A DNA stretch of 22,265 bases from Bacteroidales bacterium UBA5281 (GTDB lineage Bacteria; Bacteroidota; Bacteroidia; Bacteroidales; Lentimicrobiaceae), in contig DHSR01000034.1 of assembly GCA_002410555.1 (NCBI GenBank), forward strand, positions 48,293 to 70,557. The letters are read 5' to 3'. The position numbers and the translations under genes are program-made. Below the pieces are notes generated by a model that had not been told where the DNA came from, searched no databases, and was given only the letters and a program-made list of their open reading frames with translations. Shown one piece after another: positions 6,635 to 14,343 of the stretch (position 1 is the stretch's first letter; each line of letters begins with the position of its first letter).

Positions 6635-6672
6635 ACGGGTAAACCCCGAAAAAACGGGATAATCCCCAAAAA
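6635..6672. repeat. Two tandem 19-bp units with palindromic cores
   Basis: Unit 1 (6635-6653) is ACGGGTAAACCCCGAAAAA. Unit 2 (6654-6672) is ACGGGATAATCCCCAAAAA. They match at 15 of 19 positions. Each has its own dyad: GGGT-AA-ACCC in unit 1 and GGGAT-A-ATCCC in unit 2. Two helically phased dyads about two turns apart suit binding by a dimeric regulator, but none is known to me for this sequence. Confidence 0.45.
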
Positions 6673-6686
6673 TACGTGGTAAACAT

Positions 6687-6730
6687 GAAGTCCCGGCCTG
6701 GCCGCCATTTTCGGGCGGGAGTATGACTTC
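6687..6730. terminator. GC-rich hairpin downstream of the 121-residue gene
   Basis: GAAGTC at 6687-6692 pairs with GACTTC at 6725-6730, and the inner CCGCC at 6702-6706 pairs with GGCGG at 6714-6718 around a 7-base loop. There is no U-run, so it may be a structural or regulatory hairpin rather than a factor-independent terminator. It lies about 100 bases past the upstream gene. Confidence 0.3.
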
Positions 6731-6761
6731 GGGAGTAATTAGGTAACCCCCATTTGTATAT

Positions 6762-7008
6762 CAGGGTGCGAATCAAAGTCGCTTTCCGGCTATCTTTCAA
6801 CTCTCTTCCATATTTTATTCTTACGGAATAAATAAAAAGAATGTTGGATGAGTTTAATAATTAATTCTTTCTTATATTTTGTATGGAGTCTCAGATATTA
6901 ATTCAAGTCTCATGAGGTTATACACATTGCGGATATGTATGCATTCTTGTTTATGGTCAATTGTTGGTTGCAAGTGGGCGACTGCCGTGAAACAAGATTC
7001 GCACCCTG
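6762..7008. repeat. Possible MITE-like element with 13-bp terminal inverted repeats
   Basis: CAGGGTGCGAATC at 6762-6774 is the exact reverse complement of GATTCGCACCCTG at 6996-7008, enclosing 247 bp with no gene. That size fits a miniature inverted-repeat element. No target-site duplication is visible at the borders. A second inverted pair, AATTGTTGG at 6959-6967 and CCAACAATT at 7024-7032, interlocks with the right end. Only one copy is in the window. Confidence 0.35.
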
Positions 7009-7056
7009 GCTTCGGTAAAAACGCCAACAATTAATCTTCTTTATTAATAATATTTA

Positions 7057-7064
7057 TATATTTG
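7057..7064 (+). promoter_or_regulatory. Likely -7 promoter box for the barrel protein gene
   Basis: TATATTTG matches the Bacteroidetes TAnnTTTG -7 consensus. No clear -33 TTG was found at the expected distance. It would give a leader of about 100 bases before ATG 7169. Confidence 0.35.
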
Positions 7065-7168
7065 CTTTAAATTATTGAAAGCTGCCATAGTAAGAGTTAC
7101 CATTCTGAAGTAAAATTGCAAAAGCACAATAATTGGAAATTACTTATAAAAAGATTGAATCTTTACCT

Positions 7169-8458
7169 ATGAAGATAAAAGACATCCTACTCAGAATTAC
7201 CGGCATACTTTTTATTGCTTTTTGTTCCCACGCAACGTATGGTCAGGTTAACTTTAAACCCGGGTATGTTGTAAAACATTCTGGAGACACTTTGCATGGT
7301 TTTATTGACTACAGGTCCTGGAAGATTAATCCGGACAAAATTTTTTTTAAAGAAAGCTTAGCTGGCGAAAAAGTTTCTTACAGGCCATTTGACATAAGAT
7401 GCTTTGGCGTTCTTGATGAAATCTATGAAAGTGCTGTGATTGAAACCGAAATCAGCCCATCAAACATCCAAAACCTGGAATTTGGGGCGGATTTAAATTT
7501 GATGGCCGACACTGCTTTTCTACAGGCTATGATTTTGGGAGAAAAATCACTCTATTTTTACGTCAACAATCGGGGAAACAACCAGTTTTACATTAAGTCT
7601 GATTCTGCTTTTCAGTTCCTGGCCTATAAGAGATATATCAAAAAAGTGAGGGCCGAAAATGCAGCCAGACAAACCGAAGAAACAAAAGTATTTGAAAACC
7701 AGACCTATATTGGCCAGCTCATTTTATATATGGAGGGTTGCCCCGATATAAAACCCAGGATTGAAAAAACTAAATATACAAAAAAGGGGTTAGAAAACTT
7801 ATTTAATTACTATTATAAATGCACTGGATCGGAAGTGCAATTTCAAAAAGAAACTGAAAAGATAAAGACAACTTTTGGCGTTGTAGCTGGTTTATCGGTA
7901 ACTTCACTTTCATTTAGTGGTGAATTTTCTTATCTGGTTGATGCAGAATTTCAACAATCCACAAATTTTGCCGGTGGTATAGCATTTGCGTTTAGTATTC
8001 CGGGCACCAATGGCAAATTATCATTATACAATGAATTAAATTTCTCATCCTATAATATTGATGGGTATCATTTAAACTTCGAGCATGCTGATAAGTATAC
8101 TGTATCAGAAACAAACTTAGGCTACTCATATTTGAAACTAAATAATCTGGTACGTTTCAGTTATCCAATCAACCGAATTTCAATTTTTTGTAATGCAGGA
8201 ATCTCAAATGGCTATGGATTTAACGAATCAAATTACCAGTATCAGGAAATAACCTTTTTCTCAACCTTCAATACCAAAGAAGGAAAAATGTTGGAACAGA
8301 CCCGAAAATACGAATTTGGTTTTATTTTTGGCATTGGAGCCAAATATCAAAGATACTCGCTTGAGTATAGGTATGAAATATCAAATGGCATGTCTGATTA
8401 TGTATTTCTGCAGGCCCATCCAAAGAGATCCTTCTTTTTGCTTGGATACACTTTTTAA
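7169..8458 (+). CDS. Outer-membrane beta-barrel protein of unknown function
   Basis: A 429-residue exported protein. From ATG 7169 it has a signal peptide (KDILLRITGILFIAFCSHA, cut near TYGQ). Residues 27-85 have the pattern FKPGYVVKHSGDTLHGFIDY and NPDKIFFKE, common to a Bacteroidetes family of uncharacterised proteins. The middle (about 85-235) is mixed. The last 195 residues are alternating aromatic/hydrophobic strands (GVVAGLSVTSLSF, FAGGIAFAFSIP, YSLEYRYEIS), ending FFLLGYTF with a terminal Phe, as outer-membrane barrel proteins do. It therefore probably inserts in the outer membrane through the BAM complex. A TTG 36 bases upstream is in frame but would displace the signal peptide. There is no operon partner on the same strand closer than about 150 bases. 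Confidence 0.75.
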   Translation: MKIKDILLRITGILFIAFCSHATYGQVNFKPGYVVKHSGDTLHGFIDYRSWKINPDKIFFKESLAGEKVSYRPFDIRCFGVLDEIYESAVIETEISPSNIQNLEFGADLNLMADTAFLQAMILGEKSLYFYVNNRGNNQFYIKSDSAFQFLAYKRYIKKVRAENAARQTEETKVFENQTYIGQLILYMEGCPDIKPRIEKTKYTKKGLENLFNYYYKCTGSEVQFQKETEKIKTTFGVVAGLSVTSLSFSGEFSYLVDAEFQQSTNFAGGIAFAFSIPGTNGKLSLYNELNFSSYNIDGYHLNFEHADKYTVSETNLGYSYLKLNNLVRFSYPINRISIFCNAGISNGYGFNESNYQYQEITFFSTFNTKEGKMLEQTRKYEFGFIFGIGAKYQRYSLEYRYEISNGMSDYVFLQAHPKRSFFLLGYTF

Positions 8459-8607
8459 AACTTTTGAACATCACCTGAACTATAAGATAAACATGCCACG
8501 AACAATGGAAGAACGTCAAATTGATATAAGCGCCCTTTCTGGAAATTAAAAAATATTTTCTCACCGCAAGGATTACCAGCCCCTTTATTTGTTCGATGAT
8601 ACAATAG

Positions 8608-9126
8608 AAATTCTATTCAACTTTTAGCGGCCACAACCTCATGGTGAATAGCCTTCCGTTTACCGACGAGTTGTCCATTCCTTTTACCTTCATCGGCAAT
8701 GAAGGCGAGCATTTCAGGATTGAGTCTTTAGTTTTGGGTGATTTGCCGTCAGATGTTTATTTGTTAGACAAACAAACCGGAACCGATCACAATCTGAGCA
8801 GGAATCCTGTTTATAGTTTTATTGCCAATGCAAATGATGATCCCGATAGGTTTATGCTTCACTTTAAGACTGTTGGTATAAGCGAACCGGCAAATTCAGA
8901 TCAAATCGCCATAGTATATATAAACGGGACAATAAACATTACCAATCTGGGGCAGGGTAAGATAAAATCAGTGAGTGTTACTGATATGGCTGGCCATTCA
9001 ATTTATAAAGGCGATAACCAATGGGGTAATACTGCAAAAATCAGTTTATCTGCTTCATTGGGTGTTTATCTGGTATTTGTTGAAACCGAAACTCATTTCT
9101 TTGTTAAAAAACTTTTAATCCATTGA
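8608..9126 (+). pseudogene. C-terminal remnant of a T9SS-secreted protein
   Basis: The frame holds the end of a large cell-surface protein. Coding-like sequence (KFYSTFSGHNLMVNSLP) already starts upstream of the first ATG (8641) and runs back only to a TAG at 8605-8607. The rest matches the common tail of Bacteroidetes surface proteins: a beta-sandwich unit (SIPFTFIGNEGEHFRI ... VYLLDKQTGTDHNLSRNPVY), the RFMLHF motif at about residues 82-87 from ATG 8641, and a type A T9SS sorting domain (SVSVTDMAGHSIYKG ... LGVYLVFVETET ... KKLLIH). There is no signal peptide, so the protein cannot be exported as it stands. Traces of related coding (QGLPAPLFV, about 8569-8595) in another frame upstream suggest a frameshifted, truncated gene. 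The next gene follows after 4 bases. Confidence 0.7.
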
Positions 9127-9130
9127 TGCT

Positions 9131-9361
9131 ATGAAAACACTGGTTAAGTTCATATTTGTCGGTTCAATAATGCTTGTGCCATTTATGTCATTCGCACAAG
9201 GAACTCCGCCTCCACCTCCGGGTGGGCATGGTCAATCAAACAATCAGGGTCCGGGCGGTAGCGCCGATATTGGCGGAGGCTTACTAACACTTACGCTGCT
9301 CGGTGCCGGATATGGGATAAAAAAATACAATAAAAGCCGAAAAACTAATATTAACCAATAG
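9131..9361 (+). CDS. Small exported protein with PID-CTERM-like sorting tail
   Basis: A 76-residue protein: signal peptide (KTLVKFIFVGSIMLVPFMSF, cut after FAQ), a Pro/Gly/Asn-rich middle (TPPPPPGGHG, NNQGPGG), then ADIGGGLLTLTLLGAGYGI and a basic end KKYNKSRKTNINQ. The order short motif, hydrophobic helix, Lys/Arg-rich end is that of CTERM sorting signals, and the motif resembles the Bacteroidetes PID-CTERM type ([PA]-I/D-G-G followed by a helix and a KK patch). It may be anchored in the membrane or processed. Its start lies 4 bases after the stop of the T9SS remnant, so it was probably the second gene of that transcription unit. Its function is not known. Confidence 0.65.
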   Translation: MKTLVKFIFVGSIMLVPFMSFAQGTPPPPPGGHGQSNNQGPGGSADIGGGLLTLTLLGAGYGIKKYNKSRKTNINQ

Positions 9362-9415
9362 CTAATCCTTGCCTTTGGGTAATAAATAAAATCCAGTCAA
9401 AGGGTTAAAAATATG

Positions 9416-9450
9416 AGTCAGGATGAAACGCCATATTTCATCCTGACTTT
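9416..9450 (+). terminator. Strong hairpin terminator after the PID-CTERM-like gene
   Basis: AGTCAGGATGAAA at 9416-9428 and TTTCATCCTGACT at 9436-9448 form a perfect 13-bp stem with a 7-base loop, followed by TT. The U-run is short, so efficiency is uncertain, but the position 55 bases past the gene fits a terminator. Confidence 0.65.
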
Positions 9451-9611
9451 CAGCCAAATGCCCAGGGCGTTCAGGCAGCGTTAATTAGTGCACTGAATTG
9501 CAGTTATCATCGTCCTTCCGCTGTTTAATGGTTCAGAATCTGAACATTATCTATATTATTATAGTTAATCTCTATTCAATTAAAACATTCACCACAAAAA
9601 TTATCCGAATT

Positions 9612-11105
9612 ATGAAAATAAAATTACTTCCTTTCCTTTTTTTTGTTTTTTGGGGCTATTCAACCAGCGCACAAACAGGAATATATATGCCTGAACTGGC
9701 ACAATTTGATGACGCCATGAATAATCTTATGTCAACTTACAATGTACCGGGAGGGCAACTGGCCATAACCTATCAGGGACGCCTGGTATACAACAGAGGT
9801 TTTGGATTTGCCAATACTACTACTCAGGATTCCGTTTATCCCCACAGCATTTTCCGGATAGCAAGTGTTTCCAAAACAATTACCGGCATTGCCTGCATGA
9901 AATTGTTTGAGCAGGGGAAATTGAATTTAAATGCAAAGGTTTTTGGTGCTGAGGGGATTTTGAATGATGCTCAATACCAGAATATTCTTGATCCGCGAGT
10001 TAACGATATCACCGTACGTATGTTGCTTCATCACAGTGGAGGATGGAACCGGGATATTTCAGGTGATCCCATGTTTAACGCTTATAATATTGCTACGGCC
10101 ATGGGTGTGGCTGCTCCTCCATCAGCCGGTAAAGTGATTGAGTATGTGCTCATGAATAAAATGCTTGATTTTACACCGGGTTCACAGTATCAGTATTCCA
10201 ATTTTGGATACAATGTTTTGGGTAGGGTGATTGAAAAAATCACTGGAAAATCTTACGAAGACTATGTGCGTACGGCCATCCTGGAACCACTGGGCATTTC
10301 TAAAACAAAGCTGGGGTATAATCTATTGACCAATCAATTACCTGACGAAGTGAATTATTATGATTATGCCGGAGCACCAAAAACCCATTCGGTATATGAT
10401 AATTCAACCATGGTGCCCTGGCCTTATGGCGGTTTTAATCTGGAATTTATGGATGCACATGGCGGCTATGTTTCATCGGGTGAAGATCTTATGAAATTAC
10501 TATGCGCCATTGACCGTTTTGATACCAGGCCGGACATCCTGACAAAAGCTACCATTGATACCATGACAAAACCTTCGACAGTCAACGCTAACTATGCCTC
10601 TGGTATAGCGGTAAACCAATACAATAACTGGTGGCATATGGGATCTCTGCCTGGCACAACCGCCGAAATAGTGCGTAATGGCAATGGACAGATCAATTGG
10701 GCCATTTTATTAAATACCCGCGACCAGGCCATGAATATTAATCAGGCAGTAGATAATCTGGTCTGGAATGTGCTGCCATCCATCAACAACTGGCCTGACT
10801 TTGATCTGTTTTCGGGTTCAAGTATTGGCATAGATGAAAAAATCACAGTAGCACCTGCCATAAAGATATACCCCAACCCTGCTAGTGAAAACCTGGTTGT
10901 TTCGGTTAATTCTGGCAATTTAAAATCTTTTAAGTCTTTTATGTTGAAGCTCTTTAATTCTTTAGGTCAGGAAATATTCAATCAACAGCTTACATTGACC
11001 ACCAATACACTCGACATCTCACAACTTCCCGATGGAATTTACATATTACAGGCCGTTTCAGATAACCAGGTCGTTTATCAGGAGAAGTTAATGATTAAAA
11101 AATAA
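9612..11105 (+). CDS. Exported serine hydrolase (beta-lactamase/class C esterase family) with T9SS tail
   Basis: A 497-residue protein. ATG 9612 gives a signal peptide (KIKLLPFLFFVFWGYSTSA). Residues about 28-390 are a PF00144 domain: S85-V-S-K88 (catalytic SxxK in FRIASVSKT), Y195-S-N197 (YxN in YQYSNFGYN), HHSGG at 140-144, and HMGSLPG at 342-348 as the HxG counterpart. All catalytic motifs are present, so an active penicillin-binding-protein-like or esterase/D-aminopeptidase-like enzyme is expected. The motifs do not say which, and resistance should not be inferred. Residues about 418-497 are a type A T9SS sorting domain (IKIYPNPASENL ... LPDGIYILQAVSD ... KLMIKK), so it is secreted or anchored outside. 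The longer frame from 9498 has no signal peptide at its start. Confidence 0.87.
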   Translation: MKIKLLPFLFFVFWGYSTSAQTGIYMPELAQFDDAMNNLMSTYNVPGGQLAITYQGRLVYNRGFGFANTTTQDSVYPHSIFRIASVSKTITGIACMKLFEQGKLNLNAKVFGAEGILNDAQYQNILDPRVNDITVRMLLHHSGGWNRDISGDPMFNAYNIATAMGVAAPPSAGKVIEYVLMNKMLDFTPGSQYQYSNFGYNVLGRVIEKITGKSYEDYVRTAILEPLGISKTKLGYNLLTNQLPDEVNYYDYAGAPKTHSVYDNSTMVPWPYGGFNLEFMDAHGGYVSSGEDLMKLLCAIDRFDTRPDILTKATIDTMTKPSTVNANYASGIAVNQYNNWWHMGSLPGTTAEIVRNGNGQINWAILLNTRDQAMNINQAVDNLVWNVLPSINNWPDFDLFSGSSIGIDEKITVAPAIKIYPNPASENLVVSVNSGNLKSFKSFMLKLFNSLGQEIFNQQLTLTTNTLDISQLPDGIYILQAVSDNQVVYQEKLMIKK

Positions 11106-11142
11106 ATGTTGGAGCCATCCTTACGCAGTTAAAATGGCTGTT

Positions 11143-11180
11143 GCTGCCGGTAAATTTTAATACGGCAGCCACTCCCCTGC
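11143..11180 (+). terminator. Hairpin after the serine hydrolase gene
   Basis: GCTGCCGGTA at 11143-11152 pairs with TACGGCAGC at 11161-11169 with one bulged base and an 8-base loop. A pyrimidine-rich stretch ending in TTTTT follows by 11188. It is a plausible terminator about 40 bases past the stop. Confidence 0.45.
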
Positions 11181-11302
11181 TTCTTTTTGAATCAGGACAA
11201 TTGAATGTGCAGTATTTTTCAACACTGCAAATGGATATAAAGATTTTTTAACCGGACTTAAGATCTGGGAAACAAAATCAGAAATCATAAGCATAGCGTG
11301 AA

Positions 11303-12298
11303 ATTAACTACTTTTACTCCACTAAGAATTATGAGGAATTAAAAGAAACTGTTACTGCCTTTCAGAAAAGCAGAATCATTTTAACAGCCTGCCAACTGGA
11401 CATTTTTACCTCAATAGGTGAAACTGGTCAAAGTGCTGAGGCCATATCTAATGCCTTAAACCTGAATAAAAAAGCAGCGGAAAAATTACTGAATGCACTG
11501 GTGGCTATAAACTTGCTTACCAAAAGCAAAGATATTTACAGCAATACCCACAGCAGCCTGATTTATCTTTCGAAAGATAGTCCCGAATATATGGAAGGAA
11601 TAATGCATACCGGTCATTTGTGGGATACCTGGAGCGACTTAACGGAGGTGGTGAAAACGGGAAAAAACAAACGTATACCGGAAATCAATGAAAGAGGCGA
11701 GGCATGGCTGGAGGCATTTATCAATTCTATGCATTACAGAGGTATAGTGCAAGCCTTTGCACAAATCTCAGGAATCGACCTGAGCAATGTAGAATCTATA
11801 CTTGATGTAGGCGGAGGCTCCGGCTGCTTCAGCATGGCCTTTTTAGAAAGAAAGCCAACATTAAAAACCACCGTTTTCGATTTACCCAATGTTATCCCAA
11901 TCTCACAAAAAATCATTGAAAAAGAAGGATTTAAAGGTAAAATTGATCATTATTCAGGCGACTATACCGTAGATGAACTCCCCACAGGCTTTGATCTTAT
12001 ATTTCTCTCAGCCATCATTCACATCAATTCGTTTGCTATAAATCAGCAATTGGTTAATAAGTGTTATCATTCCCTGAATACCAATGGCAAAATTGTGATT
12101 CAGGATTGGATAATGAATGATGCTAAGACTGAACCTGCATCAGGTGCTCTCTTTTCTATAAACATGCTGGTTACTGTGGATGAAGGAGATTGCTATTCTG
12201 AAAGCGAAATACAAACCTGGTTGAGCCATGCAGGATTTTCATCTGTCAGGAGAGTTGATCTGGGTAAAGGCCTCGGTCAAGTGATCGCCACAAAATGA
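11303..12298 (+). CDS. SAM-dependent O-methyltransferase, no canonical start codon
   Basis: The frame is open from 11297 and clearly coding from about 11303: INYFYSTKNYEELKETVTAF, then QKSRIILTACQLDIFTSIG, the N-terminal winged-helix dimerisation domain of acetylserotonin/hydroxyneurosporene-type methyltransferases (PF08100/PF00891). The SAM motif LDVGGGSG lies at residues 167-174 counting from 11303, followed by FDLPNVI, GDYTVDELP, and FLSAIIHINS. Counting from ATT 11303 gives 331 residues, the usual length. The frame has no ATG and the only GTG is at 11501. That GTG would delete about 66 residues of the dimerisation domain and is unlikely to be the true start. So either ATT 11303 initiates, the start codon has mutated, or there is an error. 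The substrate is unknown, and no biosynthetic genes sit nearby. Confidence 0.75.
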   Translation: MNYFYSTKNYEELKETVTAFQKSRIILTACQLDIFTSIGETGQSAEAISNALNLNKKAAEKLLNALVAINLLTKSKDIYSNTHSSLIYLSKDSPEYMEGIMHTGHLWDTWSDLTEVVKTGKNKRIPEINERGEAWLEAFINSMHYRGIVQAFAQISGIDLSNVESILDVGGGSGCFSMAFLERKPTLKTTVFDLPNVIPISQKIIEKEGFKGKIDHYSGDYTVDELPTGFDLIFLSAIIHINSFAINQQLVNKCYHSLNTNGKIVIQDWIMNDAKTEPASGALFSINMLVTVDEGDCYSESEIQTWLSHAGFSSVRRVDLGKGLGQVIATK

Positions 12299-12694
12299 AT
12301 AGAATCTGTCCGATCTGCAAACAAAGACAAACTGCTGATTTTAATGCAACCTCCTGTTACATTTCATCTATGCTTATTTTCAATATTGGCCATTAAATAA
12401 TAAGGCCGTAAAAATAATAGCATAACTAAAAACTTGCTATCTTAGCCGTGGGGTTATGTGATCAGTAAGCATTACGGGGTTACACGCGGCATATACATGC
12501 CTGGATGTTGGCAATGATACTGCCAGATTTTGTAATTGGCGTGCTGAAACACCCGGCAGATTTATAGAACTGAAAATCCTGATATGATTTGTTATTTCAA
12601 TTCAGACACTGAGAGGAAGATATAATTTAATATACCAGTTGTTTTGGTTTGAAAACGCTGGATATTAATCATTCCTCATCTTAAGATTTACATC
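12299..12694. other. Intergenic region upstream of the flavoenzyme gene
   Basis: No gene is visible in 396 bases. The middle holds palindromes: GGCAT and ATGCC around four bases at about 12489-12502, then GTTGG at about 12508-12512, then TGGCA and TGCCA separated by 7 bases at about 12510-12526. TTGCTATCTTAG near 12434 resembles a promoter -7 region but is not consensus. Confidence 0.45.
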
Positions 12695-14044
12695 ATGAAT
12701 AAAAGAAAATTGGTTGTAATAGGCGGAGATGCTGCCGGAATGACCGCCGCATCAAAGATCAGACGGGAGCAGCCTGAACGTGAAATTGTAGTTTTTGAAC
12801 GGGGCAATCATACCTCCTATGCTGCCTGTGGCATGCCCTATTACATTGGTGGGCTGATTGATTCGGAAGAAAACCTGATTGTGCGTAAACCGGAGGTTTT
12901 CAGAAAAAAACAGCACATCGACGTGCGGATTCGCCATGAAGTAACTGAAATTGACACAGTCAAAAAACGTGTAAAGGTTAGAAACATTGACAAAAATATG
13001 GATTTCTGGGAAACCTGGGATGACCTGCTGATAGCAACAGGAGCTTCCCCTGTTGTCCCTCAATCGGAAAACATTGATGCCCCCGGAATATTCAGTCTTT
13101 CTACTTTACAAAGCGGGATAAACGTTAACAACTTTATCAATGAAAATAAACCGGCCAAAGCAGTGATAGTAGGTGGCGGTTATATTGGCATTGAAATGGC
13201 AGAGGCACTTCTTGCACGCTCAATTGAAGTTACCATTATTGATATGGCGCCGCAACTGATGACCAGCCTCGATAAAGATATGTCGGACCAGATTCTCGCT
13301 TACCTGAAAGAACAACAGGTGAAAATTTTTCTGGAAGAAACATTGGAGAAATTTACAAAAAATGCTGATGGCAGTGTCAACTCAGTTATAACCAACAAGC
13401 AAACCTTACCTGCTGACATTGTTATTGTAGGCGTAGGCATAAAACCCAATGCCGGACTGGCAGCCAATGCCGGTATAAAAATAGGTAAAAATGGTGCCAT
13501 TCATATAAACAAACGGTGTGAAACCTCAGCGCTCAATATCTGGGCCGCTGGCGATTGCGCCGAATCTTTTCATCTCATAACCCATGAACAGGTTCATATT
13601 GCCCTGGGTACCGTTGCAAGCAAACATGGATTGACAGCAGGCATCAACATCAGTGGTGGAAATATGGAGTTTCCGGGAGTTATGGGCACTGCCATTACCA
13701 AATTCAAGGAAATGGAGATCTCACGCACAGGATTGTCTGAAAAAGAGGCAAAAAACCTAAACATTGATTTTGAAACCGCAATGATAACCACAGTATCACC
13801 GGCAAGTTATTACCCCGATGCTAAGGAAATAAGTGTGAAGCTGGTCATAAATAAACAAAGCCGACGAATTTTAGGCGGCCAGATTGTAGGTTTCGAGGGT
13901 ACAGGCAAGCGCATTGATTCCATTGTTACAGCAATTACAGCCGGATTTACTGCACAACAATTAATGGATCTTGATCTGGCATATGCCCCGCCATTTTCTA
14001 ATGTATGGGATCCGGTGCAAATTGCTGCAAGAAGGCTCCTCTGA
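12695..14044 (+). CDS. CoA-disulfide reductase-like FAD/NAD(P)H oxidoreductase
   Basis: A 449-residue flavoprotein of the single-cysteine pyridine-nucleotide-disulfide reductase family. In order: FAD-binding Rossmann motif (VVIGGDAAGMTAA, residues 7-19), redox Cys45 in SYAACGMPYYIGG, NAD(P)H-binding motif (VIVGGGYIGIEMAEAL, 157-172), FAD-binding IWAAGDCAE (282-290), then the C-terminal dimerisation domain with SPASYYPDA and AYAPPFSNVWDP. One active-site Cys rather than a CxxxxC pair, and the two C-terminal Tyr positions, fit CoA-disulfide reductase; NADH oxidase, polysulfide reductase and NADH peroxidase share this fold. No rhodanese domain is attached, unlike CoADR-Rhd. It acts in the cytoplasm, probably in thiol/redox balance. 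It stands alone in its transcription unit. Confidence 0.87.
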   Translation: MNKRKLVVIGGDAAGMTAASKIRREQPEREIVVFERGNHTSYAACGMPYYIGGLIDSEENLIVRKPEVFRKKQHIDVRIRHEVTEIDTVKKRVKVRNIDKNMDFWETWDDLLIATGASPVVPQSENIDAPGIFSLSTLQSGINVNNFINENKPAKAVIVGGGYIGIEMAEALLARSIEVTIIDMAPQLMTSLDKDMSDQILAYLKEQQVKIFLEETLEKFTKNADGSVNSVITNKQTLPADIVIVGVGIKPNAGLAANAGIKIGKNGAIHINKRCETSALNIWAAGDCAESFHLITHEQVHIALGTVASKHGLTAGINISGGNMEFPGVMGTAITKFKEMEISRTGLSEKEAKNLNIDFETAMITTVSPASYYPDAKEISVKLVINKQSRRILGGQIVGFEGTGKRIDSIVTAITAGFTAQQLMDLDLAYAPPFSNVWDPVQIAARRLL

Positions 14045-14195
14045 AAATCTGATCAAAGAGCTCTTTAACCTTCATCACTTATCTGCTTGTTAGCCTGACC
14101 TTTACCTATCTATGGGCTGGTATTAATAATAGTATTCTATAGTTTTTCACTTTTAAAGCGTGAACATATTTTTATAAAAAACAATTCATATAAAT

Positions 14196-14288
14196 CATAT
14201 TTGGTTCATATTTGTTTTTACAGAAGGAAGTTACAACATTAAAAAAATGTGTACTATTGGAATATCCTGACAAACAAGGATCATTCCA
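14196..14288. promoter_or_regulatory. Possible control region of the DUF21/CBS gene
   Basis: CATATTTG occurs twice, at 14196-14203 and 14207-14214, one helical turn (11 bases) apart; each is one base off the TAnnTTTG -7 box. Further on, TGGAATATCCT at 14258-14268 pairs with AGGATCATTCCA at 14277-14288 with one bulge. The hairpin lies about 55 bases before ATG 14344 and could be an operator or leader structure. The rest of the 299-base gap shows nothing. Confidence 0.35.
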
Positions 14289-14343
14289 GGTTTAATTATT
14301 ATTCCTTGTGCTGTCTCAGGGATAAAACTATACAAAACGTTAT

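Larger units (their letters stand above)
6590..7168. other. Structured intergenic region upstream of the outer-membrane-barrel gene
   Basis: No gene was found in 579 bases. The stretch holds two tandem 19-bp palindromic units (6635-6672), a GC-rich hairpin (6687-6730), a 13-bp perfect inverted repeat at 6762-6774 and 6996-7008, a 9-bp inverted repeat at 6959-6967 and 7024-7032, and a likely -7 promoter box at 7057-7064. These are listed separately. Confidence 0.55.

Noticed and set aside
6930..7032. attC-like site at the AATTGTTGG/CCAACAATT pair
   Set aside because: The order GTTGG ... CCAAC is opposite to attC (RYYYAAC ... GTTRRRY) on both strands.
9612..11105. Beta-lactamase resistance gene
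   Set aside because: SxxK/YxN motifs are shared with esterases and peptidases, and the T9SS tail and signal peptide indicate an exported general hydrolase.
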